Positions 23,675 to 36,887 of a stretch of 64,000 bases of DNA are shown piece after piece; the stretch's first letter is position 1, and every line of letters starts with the position of its first letter. Under the pieces are notes generated by a model. The model was not told the DNA's origin and ran no database searches. It saw only the letters and a program-made list of their open reading frames with translations. The position numbers and the translations under genes are program-made. This stretch comes from Camellia lanceoleosa. Lineage: Eukaryota > Streptophyta > Magnoliopsida > Ericales > Theaceae. The stretch covers positions 29,237,600-29,301,599 of the forward strand of contig CM045762.1 in the NCBI GenBank assembly GCA_025200525.1, in the 5' to 3' direction.

Positions 23675-24955
23675 TTTTTCTATAAATAAAACTTTTTTTC
23701 TACTCGCAATCATTGCTAAGCAACTGTCTTTCAACAACTTTTTATCCCACCCCAATAAAAGTATGCCACATATGCGTTGGCCCAAATCCAATTCATCAAA
23801 TTATTGTCCAAATTATGAAATTAAACAATTAGATTCACGAATAGATCAAAATTATATATCAAGAACATATATTGAGAATTATAATTAAATTACAATAAAA
23901 ATACTCAATACAATAAAATAGTAAAGAAAGCAAATCAAAATTTGCACGATAACAGTTTCCTTAAAACATATTTTCACCGCCTCACGGGTTGAGTGCTTGA
24001 GGAATTTCGGCGTCTGTCTTCCAAGATACGACGGTTAAAAACCAGCTATGGTAGAAGCACTCTCTGTCTAACTTAGCGAACAAAACCTATGGCAGTACTC
24101 TCTCACTGTAGGAACTTTTTGACAAACTGACTTGTAAAATGGAAGCAAAAATTTGTGTGTTGAGACTATACAGGAGGGTCTCAATTTATACATGTATAGA
24201 GGGGAGAGGAGGAGCCTCCAGTTTTTATGGCTAGTCACTAATGCACCATTAACCTCCCCATTTTTTCCAACACAAATAACTGTGGTGGGGAAAAGAGATT
24301 GTGATCCTCCATATTGTATATCTGTAAGATTGTGAAGGAATAATTTTGAGATGTCCACGTGATTTAGGTGGTTAAATTACGTCTGAATTTGATATGTTTG
24401 AATGAGGAATTAGACTACATCAAATTATCTATTTGGATAGAGATTGTGATCGTCTCTATTATATATTTGTAACAGTATTATTATTTAAAATAAAAAATTT
24501 AATTTAATTTAATCTTTAAGTTTAATAATGTAGTAATCAATTAGAATATTAAAAGTAATACTATCTCTCATATATTCTCTAATTATTAATAAATCATATC
24601 ACTTACATGTCATTGGTTCTAGAAAACAGATCTACAAAATGGACTTGTATATCATTTTCTTATTTGTAATAAAAAGGTTTTATTATATCATTTAATAATA
24701 AGTGTAATGATTTTTTTAATTTAAAATAATTATAATTATAAATTTATATTTACATTTTATAATCATTAAATATATAATAAAAATTTTGCATAGATAATAC
24801 CGTAATCCGTTACCGTAGCAAACCAATAGATTTTGCTGAGCTTGGTGTTATTGAAAATTGACATCCTACGATTTGTAGGTAGATTTTATTTTATTCACTT
24901 CGAATTATCGGATATGATTATCTTATAATTGTAGATATTATTATAATTCACCATA
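23675..24955. other. Non-coding DNA with a possible copia leader relic
   Basis: Around 23905-23935 CAATACAATAAAATAGTAA resembles 2505-2530 next to the copia fragment. 23940-24340 has unique-looking sequence with no gene. 24340-24950 is AT-rich. No frame is supported. Confidence 0.55.
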
Positions 24956-25184
24956 TCTCTATATATATAAGAATCGTTTAACTGCTTGAGATTCATCTTT
25001 TTTTTTGATTTTGTCCTTTTCATTTTAAATAATTTACTAATGGTGTCCTATGTGTTGAGTAAAACTTTTTTTTTGTAATTACGCAAATATTCTTGGTCAA
25101 TTATGCGACAGTCTTTTTCGTAATTATGCGAATATTCTTCGTTAATCATGAAACAAGTTTTTTTCGTAATTACGCAAACATTCT

Positions 25185-27101
25185 GAGAAATTCTATTTTC
25201 ACACACCTAATTAGCTCAGGACACACATTTAATGAAATATTAATTTTATGACAATTACATCATAAATAAAAATGATCATAATAGACATCTAGCAACATCC
25301 ATAATATTATATAGAAAAATTCTTTGTACATATCTTTTAAAAACAAAAAAAATCTCAATATACAGTTTTTGAGTTAAAAAAATTAAACCCTAATTTTTTT
25401 TTATTGATATCACTTTACTTGTTACACCCTCTATACTGCTCTATTGCACAAAATAAGAACAGATGAGAGAGAGAGAGAGAGAGAGCGCGACAGTAAAGTT
25501 GAACAAACTATGAAACTCGTTTTATACTGAATAATCAGGATAACTGTCAAAGATAGTTTGAGGTGTTGGTTTCAGTTCTTATTATTGAACAAATAATCAA
25601 ATTTAAAAACAGTACAAAAGAAATTTATGGGATTTTACATATAGCCCGTTGCTTTGTAATGACCAAACATTGCTGCAATTGTACAATTCTAGAATTACAG
25701 TTCATTCAAACTTGTGTTTGAGGGGGACCCCTTTATCCCTTCACACCGCCTCTGTCGATAGAAGTATTGATGGGGGCTTATCCAAATTTTAATATATAGA
25801 TAATGTTGATTTAACTTATTTTGATTACTTTGTGATTGTAAATGGATCTTGGGAGAAAACTTCTTTACGAGCAGGTACAAAATGGGTGGCTTGGGAGAGC
25901 TCGGGTGGAAAGTTGCTGCTGCAACTAAGGCTTGGTTTGGCTTATCCTATATAAGTCAAAAAGTCAAAAAGTCAAAAAGTTATTTCAAAATCCAAAACGA
26001 TATCACTATTCACTCAAAAAAAAATTAAAAAATTAATTTTCTTCCCAAAAAAGTACCATTTGAATTGATGTTGGGCAGCGTTTGCAGCAGCTGTGCAGCA
26101 AAAAAGAAATGATTCGGTGTGATTTTCACACACACAGTTGTTCGTCCCATAGGAGCCATCACGGGTCCCGTTTTGATAATCTGAACCGTTCAATGTATAG
26201 AAATTGTCGAGTACTATATGTCTGCAAAAAGTCACATTGATCGGATATCGATAACTATATGATCAAATCAGTTATATACAACAAATGGATGGTGTTATAA
26301 TTAATAATTAAAAAATAAATAAATCTGATCAGATAGCTATCGATATCCGATTAACGTGATTTTTTATAGGTACATAGTGTTCGATGAGTTACACACATTG
26401 AATGGTTCAGATTATTAAAATGGGACCCGTGACGACCCCCACGAGCCAAACAAAATCGTTCAGTGCTTTGTACAAAAATTAGCCAATAATTTTCAACTCC
26501 AATTCACTCAGCCGATTGTACAGCCGATTGTACGGCTGGGGCCCACTCCTCTCTAATCATCTCTTACACACTTTTTTTTATACAATTTTTTAATACATAT
26601 TTTTTAATAAAAAGTCAAAAAGTTAACCCAAACCTCTATATTTTTTTTTTGTCTTTTTAAGTCTAAAAAGATAAAAAGTGCACTTTTTTAGGACACTCCA
26701 AACCAACCCTAAATCGGTGCAAATTCTATAAAGTTTGCAAGCAGAGGCTATGGCTGGTTTTTTGGTGCTGCAATGGCTGGAATCTTGGGGATTGGGCAAC
26801 TGGTGTGTGCAGATGGTGAACTTCTAGTTAAGGGACTCTTGGGGAAGATGGTGGCTATAGATATTTCTACAACTGTAGAGTACATTAAAACCATGTTGGT
26901 TTGTCTTTGGAAGTTGGGTAAATCAAAAGTATGGAAAAGGAGAGGTAAATGGTGTGTGTACAATAATATTTGAGTGAAGGATATAATTGTAACTTTTAAT
27001 GTGTAGATTGAGAAAATTAATCAATAAATAAATTAATATGTATGTGTATTGAGAAAAGATGTGCTCTAAGCTAATTAGGTGTGTGGAAATAGAATTTCCC
27101 A
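25185..27101. mobile_element. 1.9-kb Mutator-type TIR element inside H1
   Basis: Ends GAGAAATTCTATTTTCACAC(ACCTAATTAGCT) and the reverse of GTGTGGAAATAGAATTTCCC form TIRs of about 45 bp with few mismatches. AAACATTCT flanks it (25176-25184 and 27102-27110), a 9-bp duplication with a one-A slip. The H1 sequence continues directly across it. No transposase; a (GA)n run is at about 25465-25486. It contains a further MITE at 25929-26709. Confidence 0.85.
25929..26709. mobile_element. PIF/Harbinger-type MITE (781 bp, TSD TAA)
   Basis: Ends GGCTTGGTTTGGCTTATCC and (reversed) GGGTTGGTTTGGAGTGTCC are TIRs. TAA lies on both sides (25926-25928, 26710-26712). AGTCAAAAAGTCAAAAAGT words occur near both ends. 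Inside, ATCGGATATCGATA at 26238 and its inverse near 26338 form a second inverted repeat. No ORF of note. Confidence 0.82.
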
Positions 27102-28381
27102 AAACATTCTTGATCAATTATGAAACATAATTCTTTATTTTTTAACAAATTACAAATACACCCATAAGATTTGTTTAAAATATGAGTTGGTCCTATAATA
27201 CTAGAAATTAAAATTGATGTTTGTTATAAATTTTCATTTAACACAATACTCAGCAGGAAAAAAAAAAAAAACTAATTCTCCTATGCAATAATAAATTATC
27301 AAAATTATTTATTGAAAAATATTTCTTATATCATTAAAAATTGTTAATTGATTTAATAATTTATTTATTAACACAATGGTTAACTGAAAAATATTTTTCA
27401 TATCATTAAAAATTATTAATTTACTTAATGATTTACTTATTAATAAAATTGGTTATTTCTTATGCGAGTATGATTTATGTATTAATAAAATTAGTTATTT
27501 ATATAGATATATGTATTTTATTTTGCTTCTTTATTATTTTAGTGAATTATCTTAGTAGTTTTTTTTAGATGGGAGAATCATCTTAGTATTTATTTTATAT
27601 TTATCTGTTGAAAAAAATTACACACCATAATTTTTTTAGAGATAATTACCTAAAAGTCCTATCAACATGTTTGGTTATAGCTTAGGTCCTATCAAAATTT
27701 TTTTGAACCAATAAGTCCCATTTGTAGGTAAAAAGATGTGTTTGCCCTTTAACATAAACAACTGTATATAAAATTCCATTCACGTTATTTACTAGAAAGA
27801 AAAAATAAATCAATTAACAGATCAGTTATGGAAGTAGCTGAAGATTCGAATCGTGAATGATCTTGAAGGATTTATTGCTTTGGTTCGCTATTATACGTAA
27901 TTGATTTCTCGATTTTGATTCGAATAGGAAAGGATCTTGAATGATTTCTTAGTTTGGTTCGCTTTTTGAGTTGAAATCTGTTGGAGTTTGTTATGTGCGA
28001 TTTTGATTTATAAATTGAAGAATTGATTTGCTGGATATTTGATCTTCGATTTGGTTTATAGGTATGTATTGTTTCGATTTTATATATTATGTTTTTTTAG
28101 AATTTTCTTTAGTTTTGATTGAATTTATTTATGAGAATATGTTGAATAATTTTGTTTTTACGAATTGAAGACGTGATTTGTTGGATGATTTCTCGGTTTG
28201 GTTATTTATTTTATGAATTGAAAACGTGATTTGTGAAGTATTTGTATTGTTATGAAGTTTTTTGTTATGGTGTTTATTGTTATGAAATATTTGTGAAAAC
28301 TGAGAAAGTTCTTACTATTGTTATGAAGTATTTGTTCTGATTTTTATTGATGCGATATTTTTTTCTTGTTTAGATTGAAAG

Positions 28382-30845
28382 ATGAGTGAAAGTTGTATGA
28401 GTGCGCCTATTTTTTTGTTGTGCAAGTATAATGGTTGCACATTTGCAATTAAGATTGATCAAAATGTTACATATGATCAGTTGGTTGAGAAGCTATGTTT
28501 GAAATGGGATAATTTGCAATCTGATAATATTTGTCTATCTTACTCATTCCCTGGACATCCTAATTCTATGTTGGACAACAATGAGGGGTTATATTTGTTG
28601 TTGGCATTAGTGGTGCATTTTGATTCAAAGTGTATTGATGTTATTGTGAGAGTAAAAGACTCAACCATTGACTGTGGTTATCTGACAAAATATTGGATTA
28701 TGAAGAAAGAGAGTCATTGTTGGATCTTGAAGTTTGTGATAGTGCATTGTCTCATGACAGCAGTAAGTCTGTGAACTTGTCAAACAGAGCATCTACATCC
28801 TCCAAAAGGAATTCGAGGTTGAAGGTTGAAGAAGAGGTTGATATGTTATCATCATTTTGTTGACACAAGGAAAAAGTACTGTTGTCTGCTAGTTGGGCAG
28901 TTAGTATTACACATATAGGACATAAATTTGAAGGTGGAATTGTTGAATTCGTAATGCATTGTCGAAGTTTTCTATTGAGTGTGGATTTGAGTTCATATTT
29001 GTTAAGAATGATAAAGTTCGTGTTACCGCACAATGTTTGTTTAGAGAGACAAAAGGTTGAATGTGGAATGTTCATGGTAGAGTGGAGAATGCTAATGGGT
29101 TCTTTTATATAAGGAAGTTGAACAATGTCCACACATGTGGTGCTGAAGTACGTACAATGAATCATTCTCGTATGAGTTCTGATTTAGTTGCTGATTTGAT
29201 TGTTGAAGGTGTTCGTGATAATCCATTAACACGTCCAATTCATGTTATTCGGGATTTTAAGTTGGGGTATGGGCTGAGAGTTAGTTGTTGTCAAGCTTGG
29301 TTGGGGGTAGAGAAAGCAAAATGTGAGATTTTTGGAGACTATTTAATGTCATTTGACCAGTTAAGATGGTATGTGGATGTTGCAAAGAGTTGCAATCCAG
29401 GGAGTTACATTGAGTTTGAGTGTGACGATGATACTAAACGGTTTAAGAGATTATTTGTTGCTTTTCATGGTTCCATTAGTGGATTTGATTATTGTTGACC
29501 TCTTTTATTCCTTGATGGCACATTTTTGAAGGAAAGATTTAGAGAAAATTTACTTGCTGCTACAGGAAAAGATGGAAATCAAGGTACATAAGAAATCTGT
29601 TTTCTCTGTTCTGAAATAAAGAAAGTTCTCAGTTCTGAAATATGATTGAATGTTTTAAATTTTATATAATATTGTTGTTGTATATGCATTTTTTATTTTT
29701 TCAGTTATTCATTTTAGTGTTTGATATTTTGAATGTTAAAGTGTTACCATTTTTTAAGAATAATAGAATATTTTTATTTTTTCTGTTTTGTACATGCAGG
29801 GTTCTTTCCTGTTTATTTTGCAGTTGTTGGCTCAGAGAATCAAGATAACTGGCGTTGGTTTTTGGAGTATTTGAGTAGAATTGTTTCACCGGAACGAAAT
29901 ATTACATTTGTGTCAGATTGTAACCTTGGATTAGTTAAAGTGTTGCCAAAGGTTTTCCCAATGGCTTTCCATGCTTATTGTTTATATCATTTGAAGATGA
30001 ACTTGAGGCATCATTTGCGTGGTATGTTTCATGGATTGAAAGAAAAGTTGATCACTCTGTTTGGGAAATGTGCATATGCTCCAACTGAAGAAACATTTCA
30101 TCAATGTTTGGTTGAGTTAAAGACTAAAGGTGGGTCAAGAGTTGAAAAGTTTTTAGATAACATACCATATGATCATTGGAGTAATGCATATTTTCGAGGG
30201 CAACGCTTTGGAGAGATGTGGTCAAATGTAGTTGAATCTTTCAATTCGTGGATACGAGAGGAACGCCACTTGCCTATCACAAAGTTGATTGATAGTGTAA
30301 GAATTAAGTTGATGAGGAAAATTGCTAAAAGGAGGGAACTTGTTAATAAATGGAATATTTTGATATGTCCTAAAATGGAGTCGAAGTTGCATGATGGTTT
30401 TAATACTTCGAGGCCATGGATTGTTAGTTCATCTAGAAATGAAGTCTATGAGGTACATTCACATCCATCTGTTTCAGTTGACATTAGTAGACGAATATGT
30501 TCATGTGGCGAGTGGCAGTTGAAAGGATTTCCATGTGCACATATAGTTGGTGCTATACAAAAAAGTAGACATGATTTGAGTTTATTTGTTGATCAATACT
30601 TCTATATTCAAAGTTATCGAGAGTCCTATTCTTTTCCCATATATCCTGTTCCTTCAATTTGGAAACCAGATTGTAATGTTGATGGTGATGGTGAAGTTGT
30701 TCTTCCTCCTTTGTCTAAGAAGCAATTAGGAAGGCCAAATAAGAAGAGGATTCGTTCGAATGGTGAGAAAGTAAGGCAAATTACTTGTAGTAGATGTGGG
30801 AAAGTTGGCAATCACAATAAGAAATTGTGTAAGAAGGCTTTGTGA
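28382..30845 (+). pseudogene. MuDR-type (MULE) transposase, decayed
   Basis: It would cut the element at its TIRs and reinsert it. Order of domains: an N-terminal PB1-like/MuDR segment from MSESCMSAPIFLL (28382 on), the VGxxFEGGIVEF-type DNA-binding segment (about 28900-29160), the MULE DDE core with FLDGTFLKERF in exon 1 and FVSDCNLGL and CLYHLKMNLRHH in exon 2, a SWIM zinc finger CSCGEWQLKGFPCAH (about 30500-30545), and a CCHC knuckle CSRCGKVGNHNKKLC near the C terminus. A GT-AG intron is likely at 29584-29799. Exon 2 (29800-30845) is fully open. Exon 1 has a frame change near 28700, a stop near 28861, a one-base loss near 28949 and TGA stops near 29056 and 29497, both explainable as CGA to TGA. 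Inactive as it stands. Confidence 0.92.
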
Positions 30846-31830
30846 TTTTTTGTAGTTGCTTTGTGATTGTAAAAATTTCGTATTCATAAATTTCTTGAAG
30901 TAACAGTTTGTACTGTTGAACGCTGAGTAATAATCTTCTATGTTTTGAATAAAGTGACATTGAATTCAAAGTGAAAATATTCTTAGTTTCAAATTTTAAT
31001 TTTGAAATTGTTTGTGATAATATTGTTTGGTTGGCTTTCGAAAATAAACTTGACTGTTGAATATTTTTTTTGAAGATTATGTGAATACTATATAAAAAGT
31101 GAACATATTCTTAGTTTAAGTTTTTAGTTCAAAATAGTTGATTTTGTGATAATAGTGTGAGGCTCTTGTTATGAATTGAAACTAGTTATAAATGTGATCA
31201 ATTGAATGAATGTGAATTAATATTCTAAATAGATGTGGTCAATGCTCTATGTTTTGATTAAAGTAACAGTGGATTGAAAGTGACAATATTCTTTGTTTTG
31301 AATTTTAGTTTTTCAAATTGTCATAATATTGTAAGGCAAAAAATAAATTGTTGTGATAATATTGTTGTTTGAAAATTGAGTGATCTGTATAAAACTGAAA
31401 ATATTCTCAGTTTTAAAGTTTCTAAGTTTGAAAATAAGTGATTGTGATAATATTGTGAGGCAACAAAACACTGCATAAAAATTGAAAATATAAACAAAAA
31501 ATCAACAAAGCACTGATTGTGATACAGTAAAGTCATATGTCTACTATTTTCACATGTAATACTATTTTCACTTTTTCCATATAGCAGTGTGAGGAACAGG
31601 ATAATAGAAATTGAGAATATGGACAAAAACATCAACAAAGCTTGGGTGCATATATCTTTGAGAGTATGACAAAATATTCCATTACACATCATAGAAATTG
31701 TAATATGTTTGTTAGGTAATATGCTTGGAACTATTAACAAAAACATTAGTCATTGTATCAGAGTGTTACAAAAAAGAGTTTATTGAGTTACACATCAAAA
31801 AAGATTTCATTAAATGTTGCAATCTTGACT
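30846..31830. other. Spacer between convergent MULE genes
   Basis: AT-rich, with loosely repeated words (GAAAATATTCTTAGTTT, TGTGATAATATTGT) three or four times between 30960 and 31480. The 141-codon frame at 31321-31746 (minus) is Phe/Leu/Ile-rich and has no recognisable domain. Confidence 0.65.
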
Positions 31831-33028
31831 CTACTTGACTCTGATTAATCTTTGTGGATCACTGAGGAACTCATGTACCATGTCTGCTCTGAGTCTTGTG
31901 GATGTGCCTGGTGGTAATGTGTTTGGAATTAGTTGATGCCTTATATATTGTCTTATGATGTAGCAAACAATAATTCCACAGTCATTCCTACAGAAATCAT
32001 TTTTGAAACAATAATTCCACAGTCAACTGATGTAGTGATATGACTTTCATGCATTTATGTAATTTGATAAGATTCCACTTGATCACCCTTGGGCATGCTT
32101 CGCTAACTTTAGGGTGGATGATCAGTGTGTGTTCACACAATCAATACTACAAAGCAAATGTAAAGAATTTTTGTCATTTGAATAAGAAATAATACTATTT
32201 GTTATTAACAACAAACTAATAGAATAGAATAAAGATGTACTTACTAAGAGAGCCATAACACATCTTGTGACTTTTGCTGAATTTTTGTGGTATTTTTCAA
32301 TTGAAGACATCAGTGTGTTCCTTATTGCTTCTGCCCAATTGTATTTTCTCATTGAGTTTATGTCTTCCATGTAATTAAGAAATACCCATCCAACTGTTGT
32401 TCCTGATGTAAAGAAAAAAAGCTTCAAACAAGTATACATACACAGCATCCTGATCATATCTTTAGTGTCTTCTTTCTTCTTGCCTTTCAGTGCTTTTTGC
32501 AACAAGTCTATGATGGTTGTGCTTGATAGCCTTTCAGTTTGTATGGATCTTCTTGTCAAAAATGATAATATACTTGTATTTCCATAACCAAGATGCATCA
32601 GCTCATCTCCACAAGATATACCGAAGATGGACTTGATGTCTTCTGTTGTTAGCTTTACAGTTTCTGGTCCTAACTAGAAAGAACCATCACGCTGGTCGGT
32701 ATGTTTGAATTATTTTCAATGCAATGTCATCATATTTTCTGCATTGTTTATAATTCATCTTGTTTTTCAATATTGCATCAAACAATAACCAAAATGGGGT
32801 TTTCTTCAAGCCATTAATATGCTCATTCCTGAGTTTGATGTGCTGTAATAGCTTCATTATTGTCCCCATGCTTGATCTGAAAGTTAATCTCCATTCTCTA
32901 CGCTTTCCCTTTTGTTTTTTATCCGTTGAAGTTGATTTTTTATACTTTCTTATCGTTTTCTTTGCATTACTTTTTAGTCTTGGGGTTTTCATGAGTTGCT
33001 TTCCTGTACGGAAAATCAACATAGGCAA
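31831..33028 (-). pseudogene. ULP-like (C48 protease) MULE passenger ORF, decayed
   Basis: From 33028 leftwards: a basic N terminus, then HINGLKKTPFWLLFDAILKN (about 32760-32825). Then, after a shift or intron, comes TTEDIKSIFGISCGDELMHL (about 32587-32645) with the long helical block ending GWVFLNYMEDINSMRKYNWA and CVMALL. This resembles the plant-specific region (DUF1985-like) found ahead of Ulp1 domains in such MULE genes. The C terminus RNDCGIIVCYIIRQYIRHQL (about 31935-31993) carries the DCG motif with the catalytic cysteine of C48 cysteine proteases, and the frame ends with TAG at 31831. Most of the protease, including any His/Asp partners, is not visible. Stops and frame changes occur, so I call it a relic. 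Known relatives process SUMO-like modifiers; no activity is expected here. Confidence 0.75.
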
Positions 33029-33069
33029 GATATAAACACTGAGAATGTGTCATAAAAGAATCAATCTAA

Positions 33070-36000
33070 TGTCATTCTCATGAAGTCTAAATTTGATAAC
33101 ATTCATGGCTATAAAAACAAAATCAACATTGAAAGTTAAATTGAAAGCAAGAGAAGATGATTAACTAGGGTTTTTCACTCAAATTGATTCAAAATATGAG
33201 AACATTCACAGCAATCGCAGCAAAAATCAACATTGAAACTTAAATTGGAAGCAAGAAAACATGATTAACTAGGGTTTTCAGTCAAATTGATTGAAAACTT
33301 GAGAAAATTCACAACAATCATGTCAAACTCAATATTGAAACCTAAATTGAAATCAAGAGAATATGATTAAGTCCGGGTTTTCACTCAAATTGACTAAGAA
33401 TCTGAGAACATTAACAACAATCGTACGAAAATCAACATTGAAAGCTAAATTGAAACCAGAGAATATGATTCACTAAGGTTTTTTACTCAAATTGTCTAAG
33501 AATTTGAAAACATTCACAGGAATTGTGCCAAAATCAACAATGAAAGCTAAATTGAAACCAAGAGAATATGATTAACTAAGGTTTTTCACTCGAATTGATT
33601 GAAAATATGAGAACATTGACAACAATGGGACCACACTGAACATTGAAACCTAAATTGAAAGGAATAGGATATGATTAACTAGGATTTTTTATTCAAATTG
33701 ATTCAGATTGAAACTTAAATTGAAACCAAGAGAATATGATTCACTAAGGTTTTTTTACTCAAATTGTCTAAGAATCTGAGAACATTCACAGGAATCGTAC
33801 CAAAATCAACAACGAAAGCTAAAATATGAGAACATTGACAGCAATGGTACCACACTCAATATTGAAACCTAAATTGAAACGAATATGATATGATTAACTA
33901 GGGTTTTTCACTCAAATTGATTCAGAATGTGAGAACATTCACAGCAATTGCAGCAAAATCAACATTGAAACTTAAATTGGAAGCAAGAGAACATGATTAA
34001 CTAGGGTTTTCAGTCAAATTGATTAAAAACTTGAGAAAATTCACAACAATCATGTCAAACTCAATATTGAAACCTAAATTGAAATCAAGAGAATATGGAT
34101 TAAGTCCAGGTTTTCACTCAAATTGATTAATAACAATCGTACAAAAATCAACATTGAAACCCAAATTCAAACGAAGAGAATATGATTCACTAAGGTTTTT
34201 TACTCAAATTGTCTAAGAATCTGAGAACATTCATAGAAATCATACCAAAATCAACATTGAAAGCTAAATTGAAATCAGAGAATATGATTCACTAAGGTTT
34301 TTTTACTCAAATTGTCTAAGAATTTGAGAACATTCACAGGAATCGTGCCAAAATCAACAATGAAAGCTAAATTGAAACCAATAGAATATGATTAACTAAG
34401 GTTTTTCATTGAAAGTGATTGAAAATATGAGAACATTGACAGTAATGTACCACACTCAACATTAAAACCTAAATTGAAAGGAATAGGATATGATTAACTA
34501 AGATTTTTCACTCAAATTTATTCAGAATATGAGAACATTCAAAGTAATCACAGCAAAATCAACATTGAAACTTAAATTGAAAGGAAGAGAACATGATTAA
34601 CTAGGGCTTTTCACTTAATTTCAGTAAGAATCTGAGAACATTAACAACAATGGTAGCCAAATCAACATTGGCGCTGTTTGGGAAGGGGCTTAAAAGGCTA
34701 TTATAGCCTATTTATATGTTTTAGCCAAAAAGCACTCTTTTTGCAAGCTTTTTCAAAAAAAAAAAAAAAAAAAAAAAAATAGGACTGCACCCCGGCAGTG
34801 TAGGCACAGCCTACACTGTCAGCCTACACTGCATAGCCGACAGTGGCTAAATGACGATTTTACCCCTTGACTTTAATTTTAAAAAATATATGTGTAGGGG
34901 TAAATTTGTCATTTTAAATTAAAACATCATTTCAACACACTTTCCAATACAACAACTCAACTAAAAAATCATCTCATCTTCTCAAACACAAAAACTAAAA
35001 TAGTCACTAAAATAGTCAAAAAGCCAAATAGCCTACTAAAATAGCCACTTCCCAAACGAGGCCATTGAATCCTAAATTGAAAGTAAGAGAAGTTGATTAA
35101 GTAGGGTTTTTCACTCAAATTCAATATAAATCTAAAAACATTAACAGCAATGGTACTAAAATCAACATTGAAAACTAAATTGAAAGTAAGAGAACATGAT
35201 TAACTAGGGTTTTTCACTCAAATTCACTAAGAATCTGAGAATATTAACAGTAATCACACGAAAATCAACATTGAAACTTAAATAGAAAGCAAGAGAACAT
35301 GATTAACTAGGATTTTTCACTCAAATTCACTAAGAATTAGAGAATATTAACAGCAATCGCATGAAAATCAACATTGAAACCTAAATAGAAAGCAAGAGAA
35401 CACGATTAACTAGGGTTTTTTATTCAAATTCACTAAGAATTTGAGAATATTAACATCAATCGCACTAAAATCAACATTGAAACGTAAATAGAAAGCAAGG
35501 GAACATGATTAACTAGGGTTTTTTATTCAAATTCACTAAGAATCTGAGAATATTAACAGCAATCGCACCAAAATCAACATTGAAACGTAAAAAGAAAGCA
35601 AGGGAACATGATTAACTAGGGTTTTTCATTCAAATTCACTAAGAATCTGAGAATATTAACTGTAATCGCACCAAAATCAACATTGAAACCTAAATAGAAA
35701 ACAAGGGGAACATGATTAACTGGGGTTTTTCACTCAAATTCACTAAGAATCTGAGAATATTAATTGTAATCGCACCAAAATTAACATTGAAACCTAAATA
35801 GAAAGTAAGGGAACATGATTAACTGGGGTTTTTCACTCAAATTCACTAAGAATCTGAGAATATTAACAACAATCACACCAAAATCAACATTGAAACCTAA
35901 ATAGAAAGTAAGGGAATATGATTAACTGGGGTTTTTCACTCAAATTCATTAAGAATTAGAGAATATTAACAGCAATCGCACCAAAATCAACAATGAAACG

Positions 36001-36440
36001 TAAATAGAAAGTAAGGGAACATGATTAACTCGGGTTTTTCACTCAAATTCACTAAGAATCTGAGAATATTAACAGCAATCACACCAAAATCAACAATGAA
36101 ACCTAAATAGAAAGCAAGGGAACATGATTAACTAGGGTTTTTTACTCAAATTCACTAAGAATCTGAGAATATTAACAGTAATCGCACCAAAATCAACATT
36201 GAAACTTAAATAGAAAACAAGAGAACATGATTAACTAGGGTTTTTGACTCAAATTCACTAAGAATTAGAGAATATTTACAGCAATCGCACCAAAATCAAC
36301 AATGAAACCTAAATAGAAAGTAAGGGAACATGATTAACTAGGGTTTTTCACTCAAATTCACTAAGAATCTGAGAATATTCACAGCAATCGTACCAAAATC
36401 AATAATGAAACCTAAACTGAAAGAATGAGAACATGATTTT
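33070..36440. repeat. ~103-bp minisatellite, about 29 copies, in the MULE
   Basis: The unit reads GATTAACTAGGGTTTTTCAC, TCAAATTCACTAAGAATCTG, AGAATATTAACAGCAATCGC, ACCAAAATCAACATTGAAAC, CTAAATAGAAAGCAAGGGAACAT in succession. Copies from 35.1 to 36.4 kb are more alike than those at 33.1-34.6 kb, which carry variants (GATTCACTAAGG, AAGTCCGGG). A MITE (34670-35063) splits the array. No spacer/repeat alternation, so it is not a CRISPR. Confidence 0.95.
34670..35063. mobile_element. MITE inside the MULE minisatellite
   Basis: The left end GGCGCTGTTTGGGAAGGGGC is mirrored by the right end (reverse: GGCCTCGTTTGGGAAGTGGC). Both sides continue the minisatellite word CAACATTGAA, with ATT (34667-34669 and 35064-35066) as the likely 3-bp duplication. 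Inside are a 26-28-nt A-run (near 34757-34780) and CAGTGTAGG/CCTACACTG inverted words at about 34795-34845. Confidence 0.82.
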
Positions 36441-36474
36441 TGTGGCATTACAATGAATGTTCTCAAATTCACAA

Positions 36475-36640
36475 ACAAAAACAAAAACAAAAGTTTCGAA
36501 AACAAAAGTTTCGAACTCAACATTCAAGCTGAAACGGAAATAAAAAACAAAAGGTTCGAAAATGAAAGTTTCGAACTCAACATTCAAGCTGAAATGGAAA
36601 TCAAAAACAAAAGTTTCGAAAATGAAAGATTTCGCAAAAA
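36475..36640. repeat. Two-copy ~66-bp repeat near the MULE right end
   Basis: The words AACAAAAGTTTCGAA, CTCAACATTCAAGCTGAAA and GGAAATxAAAAACAAAAG occur twice, with an extra AAACAAAAGTTTCG at the left. The 63-codon open frame across it merely follows the repeat. Confidence 0.8.
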
Positions 36641-36887
36641 TTAGGGTTTAAGATACTTGAATCTTACTTGTTTTTACCATTTTTGGTTGTTCGGATGTTT
36701 GAATGTTTGATGATCTAGTTTGTTTTTGTGAAATCTGAGACGAGATTGATGAAGGAAGACGAAATGTGAGGTGAAATTGATGAAGGTGAGAATGAAATCT
36801 GCGAGGGTGAGAAATGACATGATGAACTGTGAATGAAATCTTGAATCTGCGATTTTTATTTTGTGTTTTGATTTGGTAAGGGTAGTT
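36641..36887. other. MULE subterminal region
   Basis: GAAATGTGAGG, GATGAAGG and GAATGAAATCT words recur. No gene. The TIR begins at about 36888. Confidence 0.55.

Noticed and set aside
31321..31746. 141-codon minus-strand ORF in the MULE spacer
   Set aside because: Hydrophobic low-complexity translation of AT-rich repeats; no recognisable domain. It lies beyond the stop of the ULP-like ORF.
33070..36440. CRISPR-like repeated units
   Set aside because: Units are contiguous with no unique spacers, the host is a plant, and the array lies inside a MULE; it is a minisatellite.
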